A stretch of DNA of 64,000 nt from Nostoc sp. CMAA1605 (GCF_021596505.1 NZ_PJIZ01000005.1:87852-151851), one strand, 5' to 3'. Positions 37,197-49,057 are shown, counted from the stretch's first letter. The notes: generated from the letters alone by a model not told the origin. A program made the numbers and translations.

Positions 37197-37571
37197 TTAT
37201 CTATTATTGTCTTGGAGTTCGTCAGCACTTCTTTTAGCTGTATCTGGATACACAGAACCCCATTGCTTTATAGCTTCGCCAGATTCTTTAGCAATTCTTT
37301 TGGCTCTTTCAACGGGAGCATCTTCTGTTTGACGAGCTTCTCTATTCCATTCTCCTGTAGTTTTGGGTCTATCAGCATCGTCTTGATGCACAACTTTATC
37401 GACTCTTCTGGTAACAGCATCAGCGTTACGTCCAGATTCTATATTGGAATTTAAGCCGGTTGTTAACACTAAAAAACCAACTAAGACAACAGCAAAAAGA
37501 CGCTTAATTTCCAAGTCCCGAAATATAGATTTGATGGAATTGATTGCTTTAGTAAATAAACTAACCATCAT
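37197..37571 (-). CDS. Hypothetical protein with one membrane segment
   Basis: A 124-aa protein not recognised with confidence. The basic N terminus is followed by a hydrophobic stretch (about 26-42, FAVVLVGFLVLTTGLNS) that is a signal anchor. A highly charged, probably disordered or helical tail (about 45-124; DADRPKTTGEWNREARQTED, ERAKRIAKESGEAIKQWG) follows. Small proteins of this layout are common in cyanobacteria and may be stress-related. The start has ATGATG, so the second Met may be used. Confidence 0.65.
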   Translation of the reverse strand: MMVSLFTKAINSIKSIFRDLEIKRLFAVVLVGFLVLTTGLNSNIESGRNADAVTRRVDKVVHQDDADRPKTTGEWNREARQTEDAPVERAKRIAKESGEAIKQWGSVYPDTAKRSADELQDNNR

Positions 37572-37984
37572 TACACTCCATTGATTAAATGTGGATAATC
37601 TTCAAGTTGGCAGAGATTTATTGATTACTTCAGTAAACATATCCGCGAGTACACCACAAAGATTTATAAAATCAGGTTGTAGCCTCATTTGCGGATATAT
37701 CTAAACCTCTGCAAGCAACTGAGTTCAGCGACGCGATATTGCTTATCTCATCGCTTTAGTCATTGTTGGCACAATTTAAAACTAGCTATAAAAAGCTAGT
37801 TATTCCTCTAGCAAAAGTTATAAATTGTTTATTGTTTGTAGTACCGTAATTGGTATTATCTAAGAACTGAAATCATCTCTAAGAGACGCTGCGCGTAGCT
37901 TGCTTCCCCGTAGAGGTACACTAAAGACTTTTTATTTTACTAATATCTAATTACAGAGGTAGATATTTTGTGAATTGGCAACCT
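37572..37984. other. 413-bp gap with a hairpin and a dispersed repeat
   Basis: It holds the 5' region of the hypothetical gene. A small hairpin AACTAGCT-ATAAAA-AGCTAGTT lies at 37,780-37,801. A dispersed unit GACGCTGCGCGTAGCTTGC (37,882-37,900) matches the one at 16,012. No gene is seen. The dnaE stop follows at 37,985. Confidence 0.6.
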
Positions 37985-40606
37985 CTAAATGTTGATTTGT
38001 AATAAATCTAGTTCTCTTGTAAAGATTTCATCTATTGGTAACATTTGACCGTCGGTTGTCATAAATTTATGGTCTTTTGTCGCTCGAATAGTTGAACCAT
38101 CTTCTAAGCCATATTCAAAAATTTCTTGTTGTCCACGATTATGCCATTGTGCAATGAGTTGAGTGTAGACAAGACCATTATGATCAATTGTGTACACAGT
38201 ACATTCAATTTGTTGTTCTACAATCTTACCAATGGGTAAAAAACCATATTCAATTGTCAAAATTTCTGTGTCGTAACTTAAACAATACTCAGCGAATTTC
38301 AACATATCATCAAATAGTTGTTCCGCTACTTGCTTTTTCACTCCATTTTTCGTTGAACCGTCGATAAACTTTTCTTGCTGCTTTTGCATCTCGGAAACTT
38401 TCTTTTTACCCATAGCGCGACGCAGCAAGTCGGCTTGTCCCAGGGAATAGCCAGCCATATCTTGAGCAATTTTCATGATTTGCTCTTGATAAACCATGAT
38501 GCCATAGGTTTCATTTAAAATCGGTTCTAAAATTTGGCTATCATATTGAATGCTTTCTCTACCATGTTTCCGGTTAATAAATTTGGGAATCAATCCCGCA
38601 TCTAAAGGGCCTGGTCGATATAATGCCAAAATAGAAGATATATCTTCAATATTCGAGGGTTTCAAATCTCTGACTATCTGCTTCATGCCAGAAGATTCTA
38701 ATTGAAATATCCCTTCTAATTCTCCTGATTCTAAAAGTTCATAGGTTTTCTGCACATCTTTAGGTAAGGTTGTATGCTCACCTTTAGCTAAGATTTTTTG
38801 TGCTTTACGTTCTTGGTTAGTAATTTCATAGGGGTCAATTTTAAACCCATGATTTTCCGCAATTAAATCAATGGTTTTTTGAATCATGGTTAAATTCTTC
38901 AGACCCAAAAAGTCCATTTTCAATAGACCCATTGATTCCAAGTCTTCCATGAAATATTGAGTAATTACTGAGCCGTCATTATTGCGTTGTAGAGGCACAA
39001 TTTCATCTAATGGTTCGGCAGAAATGACGACACCGGCGGCGTGAACTCCGAAGGTTTTGTTAGTACCTTCAATTCGCATAGCCATATCCAGCCAACGGCG
39101 TACATTAGGGTCATTATCATATTTGGCTTTAAACTCTGGTTCGGGAGTATCATCAGAAATCATCACCTTGAGTTTAGTAGGTTTCCCCCGCACGACAGGA
39201 ATTAATTTCGCCATTTTGTCGGCTTCGCCATAGGGAATATTTAACACTCTGGCGACATCTTTTAATACTGCTTTGGAAGTCAGACGGTTAAAGGTGATAA
39301 TTTGGGCGACTCTTTCTTTACCGTATTTTTCTGTAACATAATCAATGACTTTATCTCGTTGTTCAATACAGAAATCTGTATCAATATCAGGCATTGATTT
39401 ACGTTCTGGGTTTAAGAATCGTTCAAATAATAAGCCGTGATGTACGGGGTCAATATTAGTAATTCCCATTGTATAGGCGACTAATGAACCAGCCGCCGAA
39501 CCTCTACCTGGCCCCACAGGAATGTTATTATCTCTAGCAAATTTGATGTAGTCCCAAACTACTAAAAAGTAGGTGGAAAAGCCCATTTGTTGCAGCATTT
39601 TGAGTTCATATTCCAATCTTTCCCGATAGACTGGATCAACTTCAGAGCGAGATTTGCGATTTAATTTTTCTAATAATCCTTGCCAAGCGACTTCTTCAAC
39701 GTAGGTGTCGGCAGTATGACCAGCCGGGATGGGATAATTAGGAATCCGAGGTTCACCCATAATCTGGTAAGGCTCGACCTTATCGGCTACCTCTAGGGTT
39801 GTAGCGATCGCTTCTGCAATAATATCCTCTGGCAAGTGATCTCGAAATAGCAGGTGCATCTCTTCGGCTGATTTGAGATATTCTGTTCCGCTATAACGCA
39901 TCCGGTTTTCTTCTACAATTAGCTTACCTGTTTGAATACACAGCAAAGCGTCGTGGGCTTCTACGTCAAAACAAGAAATGAAATGTGAGTCGTTAGTCGC
40001 AATAAATTTAATGTTGAGTTCTTTAGCAATCTTAATAACTTCTACATTGACAATCCGGTCTTCTTGTGAACCGTGGTCTTGAATTTCTAAATAAAAATCA
40101 TCTCCAAAAACATCTTTATACCATTGTGCGACTTTCCGGGCTGCATCTGGTCTACCGCTAAGGATAGCTTGAGGAATTTCGCCACCTAAACAAGCACTCG
40201 TAACTATCAAGCCCTCACGATATTTTTGTAACAATTCTTTATTGATACAAGGGCGAGAAAATATACCTTTACCTTGGACACCTTGGAGGTGAGAAATTGT
40301 AGTTAATTTAACTAGATGTTTGTAACCTTTAGTATTTTTCGCGAGAACAACTTGATGATACTTCGGGCGACGTTCTTGTTTTTCAATATCACCGTTAATA
40401 ATATACATTTCATTGCCGATGATTGGCTTGACGTTTTTACTACGGCAGATTTTCAGTAATTCCACTGCACCATACATGACACCATGATCAGTGACAGCGA
40501 TCGCATTTATCCCCAATGCGATCGCCCGATCAATCAAATCCGGTAACTGACTTGCACCATCTAGTAGACTGTAATCGCTGTGTATGTGTAAAGGTACGAA
40601 GGACAT
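37985..40606 (-). CDS. dnaE: DNA polymerase III alpha subunit, N-terminal half (split by DnaE intein)
   Basis: The replicative polymerase, N-terminal part, 873 aa: an extein of 774 aa plus a 99-aa N-intein. The PHP domain is at about 1-210 ([32 protein letters not shown]). The catalytic palm is seen from [14 protein letters not shown] and PDIDTDFC (catalytic aspartates), followed by [11 protein letters not shown] and [10 protein letters not shown]. The extein ends KFAEY and the intein starts CLSYDTE. The C-terminal half (DnaE-C) must be encoded elsewhere, as in other filamentous cyanobacteria, and be joined by protein trans-splicing. The end of the ORF is therefore natural, not a truncation. 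Confidence 0.96.
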   Translation of the reverse strand: MSFVPLHIHSDYSLLDGASQLPDLIDRAIALGINAIAVTDHGVMYGAVELLKICRSKNVKPIIGNEMYIINGDIEKQERRPKYHQVVLAKNTKGYKHLVKLTTISHLQGVQGKGIFSRPCINKELLQKYREGLIVTSACLGGEIPQAILSGRPDAARKVAQWYKDVFGDDFYLEIQDHGSQEDRIVNVEVIKIAKELNIKFIATNDSHFISCFDVEAHDALLCIQTGKLIVEENRMRYSGTEYLKSAEEMHLLFRDHLPEDIIAEAIATTLEVADKVEPYQIMGEPRIPNYPIPAGHTADTYVEEVAWQGLLEKLNRKSRSEVDPVYRERLEYELKMLQQMGFSTYFLVVWDYIKFARDNNIPVGPGRGSAAGSLVAYTMGITNIDPVHHGLLFERFLNPERKSMPDIDTDFCIEQRDKVIDYVTEKYGKERVAQIITFNRLTSKAVLKDVARVLNIPYGEADKMAKLIPVVRGKPTKLKVMISDDTPEPEFKAKYDNDPNVRRWLDMAMRIEGTNKTFGVHAAGVVISAEPLDEIVPLQRNNDGSVITQYFMEDLESMGLLKMDFLGLKNLTMIQKTIDLIAENHGFKIDPYEITNQERKAQKILAKGEHTTLPKDVQKTYELLESGELEGIFQLESSGMKQIVRDLKPSNIEDISSILALYRPGPLDAGLIPKFINRKHGRESIQYDSQILEPILNETYGIMVYQEQIMKIAQDMAGYSLGQADLLRRAMGKKKVSEMQKQQEKFIDGSTKNGVKKQVAEQLFDDMLKFAEYCLSYDTEILTIEYGFLPIGKIVEQQIECTVYTIDHNGLVYTQLIAQWHNRGQQEIFEYGLEDGSTIRATKDHKFMTTDGQMLPIDEIFTRELDLLQINI
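37988..38284 (-). other. N-terminal half of the split DnaE intein
   Basis: It encodes 99 residues starting with the nucleophile Cys1 ([10 protein letters not shown], residue 775 of the ORF), with block B TKDHKF (Thr69, His72) and the end ELDLLQINI. It closely resembles the Nostoc DnaE-N inteins, which splice fast in trans. A detail is FEYG where known Nostoc relatives have FEYC. Confidence 0.95.
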
Positions 40607-40830
40607 AGTTAGTAGTCAATAGTCAATAGTCATTAGTCAATAGTTATTAGTCATTAGTCAAAAGTCAATACTCATTGGTGAGTGCTGTTAGCGGTAGCGC
40701 GGCGTTTAGCCGGTGCTGAGTGCTGAGTGGTAAGTGGTGAGTAAGTATGAAGTGATTCTTCCCCTATACCCTTACACCCTTACATCCCTACACCCCTACA
40801 CCCTTACACCCCTACACCCCTATCCCTTAC
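40607..40830. repeat. TAGTCAA array, dispersed unit and CACCCCTA array
   Basis: TAGTCAA/TAGTCAT heptamers (40,611-40,675), a copy of the GTTAGCGGTAGCGCGGCG dispersed unit (about 40,688-40,715) and CACCCCTA/CACCCTTA octamers (40,763-40,830) upstream of dnaE. Confidence 0.88.
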
Positions 40831-40842
40831 ACTCCCAAAACG

Positions 40843-40878
40843 CAAAAAGCCACGGTAAACGAGGCTTGGTTTGCAGGT
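40843..40878 (-). terminator. Weak terminator after the small 59-aa gene
   Basis: On the minus strand AAGCC and GGCTT pair across an 11-nt loop, followed by TTTGCGTTTT, about 35 nt after the small gene's stop. The stem is short, hence low confidence. Confidence 0.4.
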
Positions 40879-40908
40879 TATGTAGTTAGTGTAGCCAATC
40901 TTTGGTAG

Positions 40909-41088
40909 TTAATGCTGTTGTGGGCCTTTGGCATCACATTCTTTGTGCCAGCACCTTTCTAAAAGTCCGATGCGCCAGATATGGGCAAAACGGCGGGGAT
41001 TGAGTTCTAGTCTTTGATCACGGCTAAATAATGGTTGGTTAAGATAAGACCATAGAGGAAATTTAATCTTGTTGTGTTTATCATCCAT
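40909..41088 (-). CDS. Small conserved-looking basic protein
   Basis: I chose ATG 41088 (MDDKHNKIKFPLWSYLNQ), giving 59 aa; the track start 12 codons earlier adds an unlikely hydrophobic stretch. The composition is rich in Arg, Trp and His (NPRRFAHIWRIGLLERCWHK) and ends with CDAKGPQQH. It has no membrane span. I do not recognise a named family, but a reading frame with this well-formed composition and its own hairpin looks genuine. The function is unknown. Confidence 0.5.
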   Translation of the reverse strand: MDDKHNKIKFPLWSYLNQPLFSRDQRLELNPRRFAHIWRIGLLERCWHKECDAKGPQQH

Positions 41089-41124
41089 AGTGAGGAACAA
41101 AATAGTATAAAAGACGTTAAGCAA

Positions 41125-41846
41125 TAGTTAGCAATGAGGAAAAATCCATCTAGATACTGATTTTCTTGTTAAAGATGCCATGATATACATTCAAATGTCC
41201 TGGTGGCAATTGCGGATTTTTACTTAAACATTTCTGCCACACTTGCAAGACTAGTAATTTATTGAAAAGTTCCTTAATAAAGTATTTCTACTTATATCTA
41301 CCGGAGGTGTGATTGTCGTTAATAGTGGGACTTTGATATAGTCAGTTAGAGCTTAGATTCACGGTTGCTGGGATCATTTTTGCAAGACAATATACCGAGA
41401 TTGTGTTTGTATAAAGTCTATAACTAACTCATAAATCTAGAGATTCTCAGTGGTTAATCGACAGTTGCAAGTAATAAATATCAATAATTAATCACCCACT
41501 AATGACTGATATTTAATTTAAGTATAAAAACGTTAATTAATTTAACGATTTATTTAATCATCACAATCTGAAAGTCATAAAGCAAGGGGTTTTGTATAGG
41601 ACTTTATAATCTTGATCAATGTATTTTTTGATATATTTATGTTAAAAAATTAACTGATTGATATTAGTTATTAATCAGTATGGGTAGGTGATATGACATA
41701 TAGCAGTCTGAGTCTGAATTGCAAGAATTTACGGTGTTAAGATACCCGACTTCTGGAAAAAATCGGGTATCTTGTTTCTCATGAATGATTGAGAGTGTTT
41801 CGGTGAAACTTGTCAGTTCAACAGTCAACTGTTAACTGTTAAATAC
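41125..41846. other. 722-bp AT-rich gap with one strong hairpin
   Basis: No convincing gene is seen in either strand. Content: a perfect 11-bp stem AAGATACCCGA / TCGGGTATCTT at 41,739-41,773, 75 nt after the phenol-lyase stop and suitable as its terminator; a palindromic CGTTAATTAATTTAACG near 41,530; and a GGAGGTGTG stretch near 41,302 that opens only a ten-codon frame. The rest is AT-rich. Confidence 0.5.
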
Positions 41847-43835
<1,989 letters not shown>

Positions 43836-44711
43836 ATGAGTTCCCGTGCATTGCTATTAGTCAATCGTCATGCCCGCAAAGGACAAAAACGTCTCTTGGA
43901 AGTAATTAATTGCTTGCAAAAATCCGGCTTGGAATTAATTGAAGAATCTACAGAACATCCCAAAAATTTAGCTCATATTATACACAAATATAAAAATCAT
44001 GTAGATTTAGTCATAGTTGGTGGTGGTGATGGGACACTAAATGCAGTAGTAGATGCTTTAGTAGAGACGCAATTACCTTTAGGAATATTACCTTTAGGAA
44101 CTGCCAATGACTTAGCAAAAACGCTAGGGATTTCTAATTCCATACCAGAAGCTTGTAAAACAATAGTTACTGGGGAATTGCGGCGTATTGATTTAGGGTG
44201 TGTCAATGGTAAACACTTTTTTAATGTTGCTAGTTTAGGGATGAGTGTCAAAATTACCCAAAAACTGACGAAAGAATTTAAACGACGCTGGGGAATTCTA
44301 GCTTATGCGGCGACAGCACTACAAGTAATTTGGGAATCTCGACCTTTTAGTGCCGAAATTCGTATCCAAAACCAACGATATCCGGTAAAAACAGTACAAA
44401 TTGCTGTTGGTAATGGTCGCTACTATGGTGGTGGTATGGCTATAGTTCATGATGCCAAAATCGATGACCAAAGACTAGACCTCTACAGTTTAGAAATTAA
44501 ACATTGGTGGCAAATAATTCCATTACTACCAGCTATCCGTAACGGGAGACATATTCATCGGCAAAATGTCCGTGCTTTACATGGACAAGAGATGGAAATT
44601 TATACACGTAGACCCCGGCCAATTAACACCGATGGCGAAATCACCACATACACCCCCGCTAAATTCCAAGTTATTCCCCAAGCCGTAGCTGTCTTTGTCC
44701 CGTCGGTTTAG
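43836..44711 (+). CDS. Diacylglycerol/lipid kinase family protein (YegS-like)
   Basis: A cytosolic lipid kinase of 291 aa. I chose ATG 43836 (MSSRALLLVNRHARKG) over the track's TTG two codons before. DAGK catalytic marks are VNRHARKG (9-16), the nucleotide loop VIVGGGDGTLNAVVDAL (about 62-78) and LGILPLGTANDLAKTLG (about 85-101). The C-terminal beta domain has VAVGNGRYYGGGM and ending INTDGEITTYTPAKFQVIP. The substrate lipid is unknown. The next gene (exoD-like) follows in the same direction after a repeat-containing gap. Confidence 0.9.
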   Translation: MSSRALLLVNRHARKGQKRLLEVINCLQKSGLELIEESTEHPKNLAHIIHKYKNHVDLVIVGGGDGTLNAVVDALVETQLPLGILPLGTANDLAKTLGISNSIPEACKTIVTGELRRIDLGCVNGKHFFNVASLGMSVKITQKLTKEFKRRWGILAYAATALQVIWESRPFSAEIRIQNQRYPVKTVQIAVGNGRYYGGGMAIVHDAKIDDQRLDLYSLEIKHWWQIIPLLPAIRNGRHIHRQNVRALHGQEMEIYTRRPRPINTDGEITTYTPAKFQVIPQAVAVFVPSV

Positions 44712-44712
44712 G

Positions 44713-44765
44713 GAATGGAATGAGTAATGAGTAATGAGTAATGAGTAGTGACTATTGACTATCTT
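44713..44765. repeat. GAGTAAT and TGACTAT repeats
   Basis: Four GAGTAAT heptamers and two TGACTAT units directly after the lipid kinase stop. Confidence 0.85.
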
Positions 44766-44834
44766 CTCTGGAATCAAAACAGATTTATTTGTATTTAAAC
44801 TCAATTCTCTTGTAGTTAACTGAAATCGGGTACT

Positions 44835-45467
44835 GTGGCCACTCACATCAATTCACGCCAGATGGACTTGAGATTTTCTCAAGAGATTAAGCTACTGCTG
44901 CAAAAGTTAGCCGAACATCATTTAAGTCTCGGTGAGATTTTAGCGGAAACTTCCGAACGGGGTTTTAGCTTAGTTATTGCTTTGTTAGTCTTACCGTTTT
45001 TGTTTCCTATGCCACCTGGTTTAACAGGGCCTTTTGGTGCGGGATGTCTATTATTATCTGTACAGATGATACTTGGTAGGCGATCGCCTTGGCTACCCAA
45101 AAGAATCGCTCGTTATAAATTTCCTCGCCCTTTTGCCCAGTTAATCTTACAAAATCTCCGCCGTATTACCAAAATCTTTGAAAAAATTGCCCGTCCCCGC
45201 TTGGCTAAAATTGCAGAAAATCCCCTCACTTGGCGAATTAATGGCTTATGTATCTCTTGGCTGACAATTTTACTCATGTCACCAGTACCGTTTACTAATC
45301 CGATTCCCACTGTGGGAATTTTACTATTGACAGTAGCCACCATTGAATCTGATGGCTTGTTGATTTGCGTAAGTTACGGCATCACGACTTTAATTACTAT
45401 TTTATTTGGATTTATTGGTTATGCCTTGTGGTTAGCTCCCAGTTGGCTACCATCTCTGTGGCGATAA
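44835..45467 (+). CDS. ExoD-like exopolysaccharide synthesis protein
   Basis: A membrane protein of 210 aa in the ExoD family, first linked to exopolysaccharide production in rhizobia; its exact action is unknown. The N-terminal part (1-45) is soluble (LRFSQEIKLLLQKLAEHHLSLGEILAET). Four hydrophobic segments follow (about 50-75, 80-95, 150-172, 175-205), with the family stretch LVLPFLFPMPPGLTGPFGAGCLLLS. The start is GTG at 44835 or ATG at 44862, and the second removes only nine residues. A terminator hairpin follows directly. Confidence 0.82.
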   Translation: MATHINSRQMDLRFSQEIKLLLQKLAEHHLSLGEILAETSERGFSLVIALLVLPFLFPMPPGLTGPFGAGCLLLSVQMILGRRSPWLPKRIARYKFPRPFAQLILQNLRRITKIFEKIARPRLAKIAENPLTWRINGLCISWLTILLMSPVPFTNPIPTVGILLLTVATIESDGLLICVSYGITTLITILFGFIGYALWLAPSWLPSLWR

Positions 45468-45471
45468 TAAA

Positions 45472-45507
45472 AAGCCCTCAGCCACAGACTGAGGGGCTTG
45501 CTTTTAT
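45472..45507 (+). terminator. Terminator after the exoD-like gene
   Basis: AGCCCTCAG-loop-CTGAGGGGCT (one bulged G) followed by TGCTTTTATT, 5 nt after the stop codon. Confidence 0.75.
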
Positions 45508-45631
45508 TAAGGTGCATCTACTTACTGATATATCCACTATGGATTTTGCCGCATCGGGAAGAATCGTTAGAAACTAATAATCCTTTATATTTACTTTATT
45601 TTGGTCTTACTGCCAGATGCGTAAAAAATAC

Positions 45632-46204
45632 TTACTTTAATGGAATTTTCGCTTTTTGAAAGACCTGTTCGGCTGTCAATTCCCATCCTGGAAATAAAGA
45701 ATCTGTAATTAATTCATCTCCCATATAGGTTTTTGGTGCAGCATCGGGATAAAACACAGTAATGCTTCTAGCTTTCCTATCTAAAATCCACACTCGCAGC
45801 ACATTAGCATTTAAATAATCCTGTGCCTTAGCTACCATTTGTCCAAAGGTTTGTCCTGGTGAAATAATTTCAATTACTAAATCAGGCGGTACAGAACAGA
45901 CTCCCTCTTCTTCCCAATCTGATGGCAAACGCTCATGAGAAATATACAATACATCTGGTACTGGCACCCAGTCTTTTCCTCTGCGGGTTAATGCTACTGC
46001 TAACTCTGGGCAAACCTCTCCTTTGCCCTCACATAATTGTTCGATTAAATTGATTGAGGCGCGGGTGAGTTTCGAGTGGTGCTTTTTTGGTGACATCTTA
46101 GGAATAGCTTGACCATCGATGAGTTCATAAGTTGTATCTCCCTCACCTGGGGACAGATTTAAGAACTCTTGCAAGGTGAGATGACTATCAGCTTGGAGAA
46201 GCAT
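45632..46204 (-). CDS. Uma2 family protein, tandem copy A
   Basis: A 190-aa Uma2 protein. The core has TTYELIDGQAIPKMSPKKHH, VPDVLYISHERLP, PPDLVIEIISPGQTFGQMVAKAQDYL and RVWILDRKARSITVFYPD; the D...E...K residues of the nuclease fold are retained. It is the downstream member of a direct tandem duplication. The first 40 and the last 70 residues are almost identical to copy B, while residues about 41-105 differ strongly. This mosaic pattern points to gene conversion or recombination between copies. Confidence 0.88.
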   Translation of the reverse strand: MLLQADSHLTLQEFLNLSPGEGDTTYELIDGQAIPKMSPKKHHSKLTRASINLIEQLCEGKGEVCPELAVALTRRGKDWVPVPDVLYISHERLPSDWEEEGVCSVPPDLVIEIISPGQTFGQMVAKAQDYLNANVLRVWILDRKARSITVFYPDAAPKTYMGDELITDSLFPGWELTAEQVFQKAKIPLK

Positions 46205-46284
46205 AGCAGAAACTAAAGGGTGGCTAATTGTAATTCTTATTGGGTATATCTAAAACCCCATACTGCCAGATGAGCAGCAAATAC

Positions 46285-46857
46285 TTAATTTAATGGAATT
46301 TTCGCTTTTTGAAATAACTGTTCGGCTGTAAATTCCCATCCTGGGAATAAAGAATCTGTAATTAGTTCATCTCCCATATAGGTTTTTGGTGAAGCGTCGG
46401 GATAAAACACAGTCATGCTTCTAGCTTTGCTATCTAAAATCCATACTCGCAACACATGAGCATTTAAATAATCCTGTGCTTTAGCTGCCATTTGCCCAAA
46501 GGTTTGTCCTGGTGAAATAATTTCAATTACTAAATCAGGCGGTACAGGACAGGCTTCATCTTCATTCCATTCTGTGGGTAAACGTTCATAGGAAATATAG
46601 ACAATATCTGGTACTGGAATCCAATCTATTTCCTTTTTCTTTAATAGAACAGCCCATTCTGGACAAACAATTCCCCTATGTTCACATCTTTCTTCTATCA
46701 AAGAGAGAAGAACATGAGTCAGCTTGGCGTGAAAAAATTTTGGTGACATTTTAGGAATAGCTTGACCATCGATGAGTTCATAAGTTGTATCTCCCTCGCC
46801 TGGGGACAGATTTAAGAACTCTTGCAAGGTGAGATGATTGTCAGCTTGGAGGAGCAT
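46285..46857 (-). CDS. Uma2 family protein, tandem copy B
   Basis: A 190-aa paralogue of copy A in the same orientation, 80 nt upstream of it. The middle segment differs (KFFHAKLTHVLLSLIEERCE, ECPEWAVLLKKKEIDWIPV-like) while the flanks match. The active-site pattern PPDLVIEIISPG...KAQDYL is intact. The gene starts with MLLQADNHLTLQEF after CATAGC in both copies, so the duplicated unit includes the 5' leader. It ends close to aroB on the same strand. Confidence 0.88.
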   Translation of the reverse strand: MLLQADNHLTLQEFLNLSPGEGDTTYELIDGQAIPKMSPKFFHAKLTHVLLSLIEERCEHRGIVCPEWAVLLKKKEIDWIPVPDIVYISYERLPTEWNEDEACPVPPDLVIEIISPGQTFGQMAAKAQDYLNAHVLRVWILDSKARSMTVFYPDASPKTYMGDELITDSLFPGWEFTAEQLFQKAKIPLN

Positions 46858-46892
46858 AGCAAAAACCAGAAGATGGCTAATTTTAATTGTAA

Positions 46893-47983
46893 TTACATTG
46901 CCTGTAAAACTTCCTTAATAACATCTGCTGGTACTTCATCAGTAATTGTCACTACACCAATTTGAGTTGGTAAAATAAACCGTACTTTGCCATTTTTGAC
47001 TTTCTTATCTAGTTGCAGTGCGTCAATAATACCGTCAATATCTAAACCCTCTGGTAACTTGGTAGGTAAACCTGCTTTTTGAATCAAAGCGTTTTGACGT
47101 TCTGTGTCTTCTTTTTGCCACATTCCCAATTTCACAGCAATTTGTCCGGCTGCTACCATCCCAATAGCGACAGCTTCACCATGATTAACTAACCGATAAC
47201 CAGTCAAGCTTTCCACAGCATGACCAATAGTGTGTCCATAGTTGAGAATAGCCCGCAGTCCCCCTTCCTTTTCATCTTTGCTGACAACATCAGCTTTAGC
47301 TTGACAAGAACGAGTGAGGATAGAACTAATCAATTCTGGCTTGATATAGCGTAGTTGATTCAGGTGTTTGCTAGCTTCCATTTGCTGGAATAATTCCGCA
47401 TCCCAAATCACACCATACTTAATTACCTCTGCCATACCGGCGCGAAATTCCCTTGTGGGAAGGGTTTTCAGCACATCTGGGTCAATTAATACCAAACGTG
47501 GTTGATGGAATGCACCAATGAGGTTTTTACCTTGGGGATGATTTACCCCTGTTTTACCACCTATAGCTGAATCTACCATTGCTAGCAGAGTAGTAGGCAC
47601 TTGTACAACATTAATTCCCCGTAGCCAACTAGCCGCCGCAAAGCCAGTCATGTCACCAATTACCCCTCCCCCTAAAGCCACCATTGTGGAGGAACGTTCT
47701 AGGCGATTTTCTAGGGCAATATCGTAGAGTTTTTGAATAGAATTAAGAGTTTTGTAGCGTTCTCCGGCTGGGAGACAATAGCTAGCAACTTGAAAGCCAG
47801 CATCTTCCAGAGATTTATACTTTTTTCGCCATAATGCTTAAATATGGTGGGATTCGACACCAGTAATACTTTTTTACCCAGCTTCAAATCAGCCATCCGT
47901 TGACCAAGCAGTTCTAAACTTCCAGATGCGATCGCAATCTCATAAGACTGCTGTGGTAGATTCACATTAATTACAGAAGTCAT
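46893..47983 (-). pseudogene. aroB: 3-dehydroquinate synthase gene with a one-base frameshift
   Basis: The second enzyme of the shikimate pathway (DAHP to 3-dehydroquinate), NAD- and metal-dependent. The first frame starts at ATG 47983 ([21 protein letters not shown]) and reads correctly through [16 protein letters not shown], then runs into [10 protein letters not shown] and stops. The second frame carries SLEDAGF and the rest, including [56 protein letters not shown] and [12 protein letters not shown]. The break is at a run of six A (T6 on the plus strand, 47,821-47,826); one more A gives [13 protein letters not shown], the expected length. All catalytic motifs are intact. Because aroB is normally essential, a read error or slippage is more likely than true loss. 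Confidence 0.9.
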
Positions 47984-48029
47984 TACCCAAACCCCAAAAA
48001 GCGCAGTGGGCTGTATTTTACCGTATTTT

Positions 48030-48205
48030 GGGGGACTGGGGATTGGGGATTGGGGATTGGGGAGGCAGGGGGAGCAGGGGAAGCAGGGGGAGCAGGGGGA
48101 GCAGGGGAAGAAAAACTTCACTCATTACTCATTACTCATTACTCATTACTCAGCACGGGCTAAACGCCCCGCTTCCGCTAACAGCACTCACCACTCAGCA
48201 CTAAC
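48030..48205. repeat. GGGGATT, GCAGGGGGA and ACTCATT arrays with a dispersed unit
   Basis: GGGGATT units (48,033-48,062), a GCAGGGGGA/GCAGGGGAA nonamer run (48,064-48,110), ACTCATT heptamers (48,119-48,150) and an inverted copy of the GTTAGCGG...GGCGTTTAGCC dispersed unit (about 48,150-48,185). Confidence 0.88.
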
Positions 48206-48211
48206 CAGCAC

Positions 48212-48808
48212 TCATCTCCAAACTTCGGTTAAATCTAAGACAAATCCTGGTAACACATCTTCGCCTGATAAACTGACGGGATGATTGAGGGTTTCAACTG
48301 CTTGGCCTGGGCGATAAATTTCTACTCTTTGATGTTTGCAGTCAATTAACCAACCTAAACGCGCACCATTATTTATGTATTCCCTCATCTTGGTGCGTAG
48401 CTTTTCTATGGAGTCACTTTTAGAACGTAGCTCCAGCACGAAATCAGGGCAAATCGGGGCGAAGGTTTCCTGCTGTTCTATACTAAGAGCATCCCATCTA
48501 TCTTGACGTATCCATGCAGCATCAGGAAAGCGATCGCTACCGTCAGGAAGATGAAACCCAGTTGAAGAGTCAAATACTATACCTAACTTAGCTTGACGAT
48601 TCCACAACCACAGTTGTCCAGTAATATCCAAGTTTCTCTTACCAGTATCACTCCCTGTTGGTGGCATGACAATCAATTCCCCTTCCGCAGTTCGTTCCAA
48701 TTGTAAATCTCTGTTAACCAACGCTAACTGCACAAATTGCTCATGAGAAACCGTCAGAGTTAGAGTCTCTGGAATATTGACCGCAAGACTTTGGGATATT
48801 TGCGTCAT
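48212..48808 (-). CDS. Uma2 family protein
   Basis: Fifth Uma2 member, about 198 aa from ATG 48808 (the track's TTG start is two codons earlier). Marks are TAEGELIVMPPTGSDTGKRN, IVFDSSTGFHLPDGSDRFPDAAWI, CPDFVLELRSKSDSIEKLRTKM and GARLGWLIDCKHQRVEIYRPG; D, E and K of the nuclease fold are present. It is of a different subfamily from the tandem pair nearby. It stands alone, with repeat arrays on both sides. Confidence 0.87.
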   Translation of the reverse strand: MTQISQSLAVNIPETLTLTVSHEQFVQLALVNRDLQLERTAEGELIVMPPTGSDTGKRNLDITGQLWLWNRQAKLGIVFDSSTGFHLPDGSDRFPDAAWIRQDRWDALSIEQQETFAPICPDFVLELRSKSDSIEKLRTKMREYINNGARLGWLIDCKHQRVEIYRPGQAVETLNHPVSLSGEDVLPGFVLDLTEVWR

Positions 48809-48864
48809 CGTCAAGCAACAGGCAAAAGGAAATATATTTCTTAGTCTAGTTCATCTTCCGCATT

Positions 48865-49010
48865 AAGTAATGAGTGCTGAGTAATGAGTAATGAGTAATG
48901 AGTGCTGAGTGCTGAGTGCTGAGTGCTGAGTGCTGACTAATGACTATTGACTATTGACTAATGACTAATGACTAATGACTATTGACTATTGACTATTGAC
49001 CAATGACTAA
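48865..49010. repeat. GAGTAAT, GAGTGCT and TGACTAT arrays
   Basis: Three heptamer families abut: GAGTAAT, then five GAGTGCT units, then about twelve TGACTAT/TGACTAA units, ending 48 nt before petL. Confidence 0.9.
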
Positions 49011-49057
49011 AAATTAATGGTTCAATATAGTTAGTAAAGTATTGTGGAGAAAGATAA

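Noticed and set aside
37985-38284. dnaE ending early as a truncated pseudogene
   Set aside because: The end encodes a complete N-intein with Cys1 and block B, as expected for a split dnaE.
47984-48121. Pro/Cys-rich N-terminal extension of the aroB ORF
   Set aside because: It is translated GCAGGGGGA and GGGGATT repeats on the opposite strand; AroB starts at MTSVINVN.
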